Shown here: one piece after another, positions 10,004-18,298 of the stretch | Numbering within the stretch: the stretch's first letter is position 1 | Layout: each line of letters opens with the position of its first letter | Origin: Bacteroidaceae bacterium | Lineage (GTDB): Bacteria > Bacteroidota > Bacteroidia > Bacteroidales > Bacteroidaceae | DNA length: 64,000 nucleotides | NCBI GenBank assembly: GCA_024697945.1 | Contig: JAILRU010000048.1 | Span: 1-64,000, forward strand | Direction: 5' to 3' | The notes under the pieces: model-generated | Database searches by the model: none | The model's input: only the letters and a program-made list of their open reading frames with translations | What the model was told of the DNA's origin: nothing | Made by a program: the position numbers and the translations under genes

Positions 10004-11498
10004 ACAAGAAAAGAAGGCACCATCGCTATTTAAGTCGCTCGACTGGCTTACCATCTTCATATACGTGGTACTGCTGGCATTGGGTTGGATGAGTGTGTGC
10101 GGTGCCAGCTATGACTACGACCAGGCTGGCAGCATCATTGACTTCTCTACCCGCAGCGGCATGCAAATAGTCTGGATAGGCAGTTCGTTGCTCCTTGCCT
10201 CCCTCATCCTCATGACAGACGACCGACTCTTTGAGACACTCTCCTACATTATATATATATGTTTCATCGGGCTGCTGTTTGCCACACCCTTCCTGGCACA
10301 TGACATCAAGGGTTCCATGTCGTGGATAAAGATAGGAAACTCCAGCATTCAGCCAGCAGAATTTGCCAAGTTCGGTGTAGCACTCTGTCTAGCAAAAGTC
10401 ATAAGCACTTACAACTTCGATGTCAGGAAGTGGCGCGACTTCATAATATGCATCGCAATAATTGTTGTCCCGATGGGACTGATTATAATGCAGAAAGAGA
10501 CAGGTACAGCCTTGGTCTATAGTGCATTCTTCCTTATGCTCTATCGCGAGGGGATGCCTGGTTGCCTGCTCTTCACCGCTCTATCGGCAGTAGTATATTT
10601 TGTGGTAGGAGTTCGCTTTGCAGAAGATCCGCTCTTGGGAGTCGAGGAGATGAGTCTCGGACACGGACTTGTCATGTTTCTCATACAAATTTTCACGACA
10701 GGACTACTCCTGGTCTATGGGAACAAGGAGCAAGGGACGAAGAACAAGAGCACCTTCATCAGGATGTTCCTCTACATGTTGCTCATCGACTGTGCTGCCA
10801 TTTTCGTAGCCCGTTATATCTATCCCTGCAATTCCGTATGGGCAATGGTCTTTGCCTGTGGAGCATCAGGTCTCTATCTGCTCTACCTTGCCCTGCGTGA
10901 CCGATTCCTCCAATACTGCCTCATTGCCCTTTTCACGTTGGGGAGCATGGGATTCTTCTATTCCGCAGACTTCGTGATGAACAGAATCATGGAGCCCCAT
11001 CAGCAGACACGTATCCGAGTGCTGCTTGGTCTGGAGGACGACCCCAGAGGTGCAGGATATAATGTCATACAGGCCAAGATAGCCATCGGTTCGGGCGGGT
11101 TGGAAGGCAAGGGTTTCCTCAACGGCACACAGACCAAGCTGAAATACGTGCCGGAGCAGGACACCGACTTCATCTTCTGTACTGTTGGCGAGGAAGAAGG
11201 CTTCATAGGCTGTGCCATCGTACTGCTGCTTTTCTTGTCGCTCATACTGAGGCTCTTGTATTTGTCAGAGAGACAGCCCTACACGTTCGGCAGGGTATAT
11301 GGATACAGTGTGCTGAGCATCTTCCTTTTCCATGTCTTTATTAACGTCGGCATGGTGCTCGGATTGACTCCAGTCATAGGCATTCCACTGCCATTCTTCA
11401 GCTATGGTGGCTCATCGCTCTGGGGATTCACAATTCTGCTGTTTATCTTCCTCAGAATAGACGCCGGACGCCTTAGAGTTCACAATTCAAAACAGTAA
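9990..11498 (+). CDS. rodA: rod shape-determining protein RodA
   Basis: SEDS family: GSMSWIKIGNSSIQPAEFAKFG, ...PLPFFSYGGSSLWGF. Overlaps mrdA by 14 bp. Confidence 0.96.
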   Translation: MKNSKQEKKAPSLFKSLDWLTIFIYVVLLALGWMSVCGASYDYDQAGSIIDFSTRSGMQIVWIGSSLLLASLILMTDDRLFETLSYIIYICFIGLLFATPFLAHDIKGSMSWIKIGNSSIQPAEFAKFGVALCLAKVISTYNFDVRKWRDFIICIAIIVVPMGLIIMQKETGTALVYSAFFLMLYREGMPGCLLFTALSAVVYFVVGVRFAEDPLLGVEEMSLGHGLVMFLIQIFTTGLLLVYGNKEQGTKNKSTFIRMFLYMLLIDCAAIFVARYIYPCNSVWAMVFACGASGLYLLYLALRDRFLQYCLIALFTLGSMGFFYSADFVMNRIMEPHQQTRIRVLLGLEDDPRGAGYNVIQAKIAIGSGGLEGKGFLNGTQTKLKYVPEQDTDFIFCTVGEEEGFIGCAIVLLLFLSLILRLLYLSERQPYTFGRVYGYSVLSIFLFHVFINVGMVLGLTPVIGIPLPFFSYGGSSLWGFTILLFIFLRIDAGRLRVHNSKQ

Positions 11499-11620
11499 TT
11501 TGACATTTAATGAAAAAAAATCTTAATTCTCGCTTTCTAATTCTTAAAATTTTTATAAATTTGCACGAAATAACTAACATCTTTTAAAAACCGATTGAAT
11601 TAATTGCCTTAATTTCTAAT

Positions 11621-13756
11621 ATGAAAAAGAGCCTATTAAATGCACTCGCAATTATCACCCTGGTGATGGCAGGATGTACCGAAGACATTGACACCTCGGC
11701 ACGCTATGTATTCAAGGAAGAAACCATCACAAGCTACCTGAGCAAACACGAGCAGTACAGCGAATACTACCGTCTGCTTGGTGAGGTCATGGTTAGTAAC
11801 ATCAGTGAGACCAACGTACGTCAGCTGCTCTCAGCACGCGGACACTACACAGTCTTTGCACCAACCAACGATGCCATTCAGGAGTATCTCGACTCCCTTG
11901 TTTCTCAGGGACTCCTCACAGAGGCAAACTGGGAATCCTTCCCCAGTCAGCGGAAACTTGACTCCATCCGTCAGGTCATAGTCTTCAACAGTATCATCGA
12001 CAGTGGCGATGACTATAGCTACTATGAGATAAACGGATTCCCGCCACAGACATCCACATCCTCCAGTGTGGAGATTCCTCTGCCCAACATGAACGACCGC
12101 AAACTTGTAGTGCAATACACCGATGTGGCAGACAGCCTGTACATCAACGACTGCTTCATAGACATCAAGAACCGCGACATCCTCTGCATCAATGGTGTCA
12201 TCCATGCCATGCACAATGTCATTTCGCCCAGCAACAACACAATGGACTACCTGCTGAGGAAGTACATTGAGAACGAGAAGAGCAACTATGTCGTTTCTGC
12301 AAAGATAGTCCAGGCATGTGGACTGTTTGACCAGCTCTCCGTTTGGCGTGATGACAAATATGAGGAAATCTTCGAGGCAGGCGCAAGGATACCGACCAGC
12401 ATGGATAGCTATGAGGACAATACCAAGCAGACTTTCCATACGCCAGAGCATCGCTACATCGGCTTCACCTTCTTTGCTGAGACCGATAAATTCTGGGCTA
12501 ATGCCATTGGGAAGGATGTTACGGAAATCACATTAGAGGACGTCATGGAATACCTTGACGCAGAAGGTGTTTATCCCGAGGCAAAACGCGACAACAACTA
12601 CAAGTCCGAAGACAACCTACTATATCAGTTCATCACCTATCATTTCCTCCCAGAGCGTCTGAGTGCAGACAAGCTTGTCTATCACTACAACGAGAAGGGT
12701 TACAACCTGAACAACAAGACTCCGACTGTGCCCGTGATGGAGTATTACACCACTATGGGTAAGCGCCGTCTGCTGAAGCTCTTTGAGAGCCGCGAGAGCA
12801 ATGGTGTCTATATCAACCGTTTCCCGAATCTTGACAATGAACGCAGGGGCTCATATCATGAGATTTCCTGTGATGCCGACAAGGTTGGTATTAAAGTGGG
12901 TGAACCAAATCTTGTTGGTGAGAACAACATCCGCAATGGTATCATCTATCCCATCGACAAGCTGTTGTACTATAGCTACGAGACACGTGCCAACCTGCAG
13001 AAGTATCGTATCCGTTGGGCTGTGCCAAGCATGTGGCCAGAGTTCATGAACAACGACATCCGTTGCTCCGAGATTACAGACGAGAAGCACAAGAACGTCT
13101 ATATTCCCACAGACGAGCAATACAAGTATCTCGAGGATGTGGACATCTCCAAGGACACTGAGTTCTACTATTGGACAGGTCGTGGCAATGGCTGGCAGAA
13201 CATGCAGGGCGATGAGATGACCATCCGTGGACTCACAGACTGCATCATGCGACTCCCGCCAGTTCCCATGCGTGGCACCTACGAGTTGAGATTTGCCATC
13301 CAGTCTGGTGGTAACAAGCGCGGCATGGTACAGTTCTACTGGGGCAGCAATAAGGACAAGCTTGCTGCTATGGGTATTCCTATGGACCTCCGCCAGGCAG
13401 CAGACAATACACTTCATACTCTGGGAGGTAATGTACCAAGTGACATCGGTTACGCACAAGACACTGACGATGACGACTACAACGCAGAGGTTGACAAGCG
13501 TATGCGTAACTTCGGCTTCATGAAGGGCTGTAACCAGTACTGCGCAGGCGGACCTGGTACTTCTACAATGATGCGAGGCTCCAACATCTGCATACGTCGT
13601 ATCATCATACGTGAGACGATGGATCCCGATGTAACCTACTACATCAGGTTCAAGACTGTGATGGACAGCAAGCTGCTCTTCTTCTACATGGACTACATGG
13701 AGTATTGCGCCAAGGAAGTCTATGACAACCCCGAACATCCGGAAGACATCTGGTAA
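11621..13756 (+). CDS. fasciclin (FAS1)-domain lipoprotein, copy 1
   Basis: Lipobox LVMAGC; FAS1 motif LLSARGHYTVFAPTNDAIQEYL; C-terminus VYDNPEHPEDIW shared with copy 2. Confidence 0.85.
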   Translation: MKKSLLNALAIITLVMAGCTEDIDTSARYVFKEETITSYLSKHEQYSEYYRLLGEVMVSNISETNVRQLLSARGHYTVFAPTNDAIQEYLDSLVSQGLLTEANWESFPSQRKLDSIRQVIVFNSIIDSGDDYSYYEINGFPPQTSTSSSVEIPLPNMNDRKLVVQYTDVADSLYINDCFIDIKNRDILCINGVIHAMHNVISPSNNTMDYLLRKYIENEKSNYVVSAKIVQACGLFDQLSVWRDDKYEEIFEAGARIPTSMDSYEDNTKQTFHTPEHRYIGFTFFAETDKFWANAIGKDVTEITLEDVMEYLDAEGVYPEAKRDNNYKSEDNLLYQFITYHFLPERLSADKLVYHYNEKGYNLNNKTPTVPVMEYYTTMGKRRLLKLFESRESNGVYINRFPNLDNERRGSYHEISCDADKVGIKVGEPNLVGENNIRNGIIYPIDKLLYYSYETRANLQKYRIRWAVPSMWPEFMNNDIRCSEITDEKHKNVYIPTDEQYKYLEDVDISKDTEFYYWTGRGNGWQNMQGDEMTIRGLTDCIMRLPPVPMRGTYELRFAIQSGGNKRGMVQFYWGSNKDKLAAMGIPMDLRQAADNTLHTLGGNVPSDIGYAQDTDDDDYNAEVDKRMRNFGFMKGCNQYCAGGPGTSTMMRGSNICIRRIIIRETMDPDVTYYIRFKTVMDSKLLFFYMDYMEYCAKEVYDNPEHPEDIW

Positions 13757-13782
13757 GACAGCCACACACAAAACAAATATAA

Positions 13783-13821
13783 TTAGGGATGCGCCAAAAA
13801 GTGCATCCCTAAATTTATTTT
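13783..13821 (+). terminator. rho-independent terminator after fasciclin gene 1
   Basis: TTAGGGATGC-N10-GCATCCCTAA perfect 10-bp stem followed by ATTTATTTT. Confidence 0.85.
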
Positions 13822-13880
13822 ATGGATTATTATGTGTATTCAGTACCCAATTCTGATGTCGTGGCGGGGAGGGTTGGCAG

Positions 13881-14045
13881 ATTATCGTTATCAATTGGAG
13901 TCCCGCGAATCCGCCACAAGCGACCTTTCCCTTTGCACGTAGCGTGCCGTCCTTCCTGTCGGAGCGATAGTATTCCTTGGCAGGAAGGATTAGTAATCCT
14001 ATGAAGATAGGGATAGTAATCCTTCGACGATAGGGATAGGACGCT
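13881..14045 (-). repeat. composite dispersed element, copy A: conserved core plus 23-nt-periodic array of 4 units (13954-14045)
   Basis: Reverse complement aligns with copy B at 31768-32016. Units AGCGTCCTATCCCTATCGTCGAA / GGATTACTATCCCTATCTTCATA / GGATTACTAATCCTTCCTGCCAA / GGAATACTATCGCTCCGACAGGA. Confidence 0.85.
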
Positions 14046-14061
14046 AACGAACAAACAACCA

Positions 14062-14145
14062 GTCGCGTCATTTTTGCGGAAAGGTAGCTCTGCAATTGTG
14101 GAAAGGCCTTTGCGCAAAATATCAAAGGCTTTTGTCGAAAGCACC
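14062..14145 (+). repeat. 22-nt-periodic degenerate array sharing sequence with 47627-47706
   Basis: GTCGCGTCATTTTTGCGGAA shared with the second locus; AAAGG recurs at 14080, 14102 and 14124. Confidence 0.75.
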
Positions 14146-14316
14146 TCAAACGCCTCAAACGTCTTTGCGTCTTTTAGCAAAAACACAGCATACGGTTGGT
14201 GGGGGACGAACAGAATATACATTATATATAATAATTAATAATAATGTACGTCAGTTTGGAGTGTGTCCATAATGTGCGTCTCAAAAAAAACACGTAAGAC
14301 GTTTGAGGCGTTTGAG
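14145..14316. repeat. 19-bp perfect inverted repeat (arms 14145-14163 and 14298-14316)
   Basis: CTCAAACGCCTCAAACGTC ... GACGTTTGAGGCGTTTGAG. Confidence 0.9.
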
Positions 14317-14409
14317 ACGTCCCCATGAAGATGTGTTACTCCTGCTTTTGTTTACAAATTTTAACATGAGGTTTTTGCGAAATCCATCTACAAACCATCA
14401 AAAATGTCG

Positions 14410-14417
14410 TACCTTTG
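14410..14417 (+). promoter_or_regulatory. -7 box TACCTTTG with no obvious ORF immediately downstream
   Basis: TCGTACCTTTGCAGCG. Confidence 0.4.
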
Positions 14418-14618
14418 CAGCGTGATTCTTACACGCTTTAGCGGAAAGGCGCAATGTTAGATGCGGACGTAGTCGCGGAAGAAAAGGTAAAAAATTAAAA
14501 AGGTTTGAATGTGTAAAAGTGAAAAATGTATCAATTATGGACGGTTGGGGGCTTGAAGTCTTGAAATTTTGAATTAATTGTTGTAAATTTGACTACGTCG
14601 AAAGTACTTCCGCTCGAC

Positions 14619-14679
14619 AATAAAAAGAAAAACTTTGGTTTTCTTTTGTATTGTGCTCGCTTATTCGTACCTTTGCACA
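14619..14679 (+). promoter_or_regulatory. promoter block of fasciclin gene 2, -7 box TACCTTTG at 14668-14675; duplicate of 4834-4896
   Basis: AATAAAAAGAAAAACTTTGGTTTTCTTTTGTATTGTGCTCGCTTATTCGTACCTTTGCAC. Confidence 0.75.
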
Positions 14680-14715
14680 CGGCCTGCGGCCTAAATAAAA
14701 ATTATAAATGATAGA

Positions 14716-16854
14716 TTGACTATGGACTATGGACTCATAACTATGGACTATGTCTGTCGTCCGCTGTTTGTTGTCCTGGTTGCTATTCTTCTGCTGACTG
14801 CTTGTCAGGAGGATGTGGATATGTCGGCGCGCTATGTTTTCAAGGAATATACGATAACTGACTACCTGAAGAACCATCCCGATGATTACAGCACTTATTG
14901 TGACCTGCTCTACAAGGTACCTGTCGGCGTGGTCAGTGAGACTACCCTGGGACAGCTTCTCTCAGCCAGAGGTCACTATACAGTCTTCGCCCCAACCAAC
15001 GCAGCTATCGACAGTTTCCTGGTTGAACTGTGCCGAAAGGAACCCGAACTGATGAGTGCTCCCACGTGGGATGCCTTCTACTCGGAGGTGAAACGGGACT
15101 CCATACGCAAAGTCATTGTTATGAACAGCATCATCGACGGAGGGGATGTGGATGTTTACCATACTTACGATTTCCCAACCCAGAACAACAGCGAGTTTGT
15201 CAGGAGCAATATGATGGACCGGAAACTGATGGTGAACTATACGAAGCAACCCGATGAGATTCTCATCAACGACTGCCCCATCAACATCAAAAACCGTGAT
15301 ATCCCTGCCATAAACGGCATCATTCACCAAATGGAGAAGGTAATTGCACCGGAAAACAATACGATGGCTACCATGCTGAGTGAATACATTTCGGGTAAGA
15401 AGGTGGGCTTCTCCATCATGGCCCGCCTGTGTCTGGCTTGCGGACTGATGGACACGCTTTCAAAGGTGAGGGACGAAACGTATGAACGGCTCTACCAGAC
15501 AGGACTCATCGCCTCCAAGGTTCCAGCTAATGGCATGGCCTCTGTCACCCCTGGCTATTCCTTCTCACCCAAGCACAGGAAGTACGGCTTCACCATTTTT
15601 GCAGAACCCGATTCCTTCTGGGAAATGGAGTTGGGGAAGGCAGCCTCGGAAATATCGCTGGCAGAGGTTCAGAACTGGGTTGAGGCTCAGGGCTTCTATC
15701 CGGAGTATCAAGCCACAGAGGATTATAAGGCCGAGAACAACCTGCTCTACCAGTGGACCACCTATCATGTCATAGACTACAAGCTGGCTCCCAACCGCCT
15801 CGTGTTCCATTTCTGCGAATACGGCTACAGGTATTCCTCCAGCACCAAGTACACCATTCCTGTGATGGAATACTACACGACAATGGGCAAGCGACGCCTC
15901 CTGAAGATTTACGAGAGTCCTGAGTCAGACGGCATCTACCTGAACCGCTTCCCCATCATTGACAGTGGTAGGACAGGCTCTGGGCACGAAATAGGCTGTG
16001 ACCCAGAAAACACGGGAAACCGAGTTGACAGGGAAGACCCCGACCTGGAACTCCACAGCGCTACAAACGGATACATGTATGCCATAGACAAGCCACTGGC
16101 CTTCTCCCAGGATGTGAGGGACAAGTTGGGTAAGCAACGAATACGCATGGATGCCATGAGCTGGTTCCAAGAGGCTGAGAACAGCGACATACGCTGTCAG
16201 CTGATAGATGACAATGAACACGGCTGGGTGCATATACCCTACGATGCCGAATACCACTTCTTCAAGAACCTCAACATCAACGAGGGCTCATCCTTCGTCT
16301 ATTGCAACGGATACGGGAAGAACTGGAGCAACTACTGCTGCGATGAGATAAAGTGCGTGGGACGATGGGACCTGACGTTCAAATTGCCTCCCGTTCCCAA
16401 ACGCAACACGTATGAAATCCGCTACCGTGTGATTGCTAATGACAACCGTGGAGTAGCTCAGATTTATTTCGGGAAAGACCCGAACAAGATGTATGCTGCT
16501 GGCATCCCAGTGGATTTGACGATGGGAGGAGATAACCCACGCACGGGATGGGCAGCTGATACGGACGACCAGGATTATAATGCTGAGGTTGACAAGCGCA
16601 TGCGCAATTTGGGATACATGAAAGGCGAGCGTTCCATCGACTGCCTGAACTATTCTGCCAACTCCAGGTCCACCACTATGCGACACATCATCCGGCACAT
16701 CTTTATCCGACAGACTATGGACCCCGATGAGACCTATTATATAAGGTTTAAGAGTGTTCTGGACAAGATTACGCCAGAATTCTACATGGATGGGCTGGAA
16801 TGGTGTCCCAAGGAGGTTTATGACAATCCCGAAACGCCGGAAGATATCTGGTGA
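14716..16854 (+). CDS. fasciclin (FAS1)-domain lipoprotein, copy 2
   Basis: Lipobox LLLTAC; SARYVFKEYTITDYL; LLSARGHYTVFAPTNAAIDSFL; C-terminus EVYDNPETPEDIW. Paralogue of 11621-13756. Confidence 0.85.
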   Translation: MTMDYGLITMDYVCRPLFVVLVAILLLTACQEDVDMSARYVFKEYTITDYLKNHPDDYSTYCDLLYKVPVGVVSETTLGQLLSARGHYTVFAPTNAAIDSFLVELCRKEPELMSAPTWDAFYSEVKRDSIRKVIVMNSIIDGGDVDVYHTYDFPTQNNSEFVRSNMMDRKLMVNYTKQPDEILINDCPINIKNRDIPAINGIIHQMEKVIAPENNTMATMLSEYISGKKVGFSIMARLCLACGLMDTLSKVRDETYERLYQTGLIASKVPANGMASVTPGYSFSPKHRKYGFTIFAEPDSFWEMELGKAASEISLAEVQNWVEAQGFYPEYQATEDYKAENNLLYQWTTYHVIDYKLAPNRLVFHFCEYGYRYSSSTKYTIPVMEYYTTMGKRRLLKIYESPESDGIYLNRFPIIDSGRTGSGHEIGCDPENTGNRVDREDPDLELHSATNGYMYAIDKPLAFSQDVRDKLGKQRIRMDAMSWFQEAENSDIRCQLIDDNEHGWVHIPYDAEYHFFKNLNINEGSSFVYCNGYGKNWSNYCCDEIKCVGRWDLTFKLPPVPKRNTYEIRYRVIANDNRGVAQIYFGKDPNKMYAAGIPVDLTMGGDNPRTGWAADTDDQDYNAEVDKRMRNLGYMKGERSIDCLNYSANSRSTTMRHIIRHIFIRQTMDPDETYYIRFKSVLDKITPEFYMDGLEWCPKEVYDNPETPEDIW

Positions 16855-16855
16855 A

Positions 16856-18298
16856 TCAATGACTTTTCTTCAGCCAGCTATCGCCGCGGAATCTAAGGAG
16901 GAAGATAAGCCCACGGAAGCAGAGCTCTATTGCCATTGCAATCCATACGCCGCGCAGTCCCATACCAGAGACTAACAGGAGGGCAAGGGATATACGCACA
17001 AACCAAATGCTTGCCAGATTCATCGTACAGGGAATCAGGGTGTCTTTTGCTCCTACAAATATGCCGTAGCAGACAATGCTGGCAGCAAACATGGGCTCGG
17101 CAAAGGCTTCTATGCGAAGCACCTGTACGGTGAGCCTCTGCACATCGACATCGGGTGTCATGACACTCATAAGGGCAGGCGAGCAGCAGTACATCACCAC
17201 TCCCATCAGGGTCATGAAGGTCATGCCCATGCCCAAGGTGATGCGTCCGAAACTGCGTGCCAAGAAGCGTCGGCCTGCTCCAAGACTTTGTCCCACAAGT
17301 GTCGTGGCTGCATCGGAGATGCCATAGCCAGGCATGTAGCAAAGTGCCTCAACAGTGATGCCAAAGCTGTTTGCAGCAATCGCAACCGTTCCTAATGGTG
17401 CGACAATAATCGTGCTCATGATTTGGGCACCGCACAGGATGACATGTTCCACTGCAATCGGTGCAGCAATGCGGAAGCTCTCACGCAAAGTGTTCTTCTG
17501 AGGAAGGAAGGAACCCGGGGGCTCGCTATCCTGCCGGAGCGAGAGTTCTTTGCTTCGCACAACGGTGAAATAGCACATCAACATGGAGCAGATGCCGAAG
17601 GCGATGGCTGTGCCCAGCACGGCACCTACGACTCCAAGGTCTGCGCCTGGGATTGTTATAGACCATTGACCGTTGGCCATTGACCATTGATAGGTGCGGG
17701 TAGGGAAGATGAGTAGCCAGTTGAAGAGGACATCAAGCAGGCATAGCCCGATGTTCAGGATGCTGGGAATGTGCATGTTGCCACTGCAGCGGAGCATACC
17801 GGCGCAGAGCGAGTTGAGCATTGAGAAGGGCAGACAGAGCGAGAAGAACATGAAGTAGAGGCTTGCATCGTGACAGATGTCCGCGCCGCCTCCCAACCAA
17901 TGGGGCAGGTAGCTGCTAATGCAGACCCCGATGCCGCTGAGCATCAAAGCGAAAAGGATGCAAGAGAGAAAACTTTGCCTGAGTACTTGACGCGCACCGA
18001 CAAAGTCGCTGGCACCAATCTTATGCGCCACTTGAACGTAAAAGCCGACGCTGACAGCTGCACAGAGACTGCCGAAGAGCCAGATGGTGGTGCTGACCAG
18101 ACCGATGCTGGCACTGGCGTGAGCTCCAAGACTGCCTACCATGCTGGCATCGATGTACTGCATCATGATGTGCACGAGCTGTGCCATCATGCTGGGAAAA
18201 CTGAGCAAGGCGGTAAGCTTGACCTGTGACAGGGTGTCAAGCTTGCCGCCTTCTCGTATAAGCGAGAGCAACCTATCTTTACTCTGCGTGTATTTCAT
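16856..18298 (-). CDS. MATE family efflux transporter
   Basis: 480 aa, polytopic; LTALLSFPSMMAQLVHIMMQYIDASMVGSLGAHASASIGL. Confidence 0.92.
   Translation of the reverse strand: MKYTQSKDRLLSLIREGGKLDTLSQVKLTALLSFPSMMAQLVHIMMQYIDASMVGSLGAHASASIGLVSTTIWLFGSLCAAVSVGFYVQVAHKIGASDFVGARQVLRQSFLSCILFALMLSGIGVCISSYLPHWLGGGADICHDASLYFMFFSLCLPFSMLNSLCAGMLRCSGNMHIPSILNIGLCLLDVLFNWLLIFPTRTYQWSMANGQWSITIPGADLGVVGAVLGTAIAFGICSMLMCYFTVVRSKELSLRQDSEPPGSFLPQKNTLRESFRIAAPIAVEHVILCGAQIMSTIIVAPLGTVAIAANSFGITVEALCYMPGYGISDAATTLVGQSLGAGRRFLARSFGRITLGMGMTFMTLMGVVMYCCSPALMSVMTPDVDVQRLTVQVLRIEAFAEPMFAASIVCYGIFVGAKDTLIPCTMNLASIWFVRISLALLLVSGMGLRGVWIAMAIELCFRGLIFLLRFRGDSWLKKSH

Noticed and set aside
13820-14222. Minus-strand ORFs of 112 and 130 aa through copy A of the composite element
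   Set aside because: They read through the 23-nt array in non-conserved frames. A 23-nt period cannot maintain a coding repeat, so these are likely spurious annotations.
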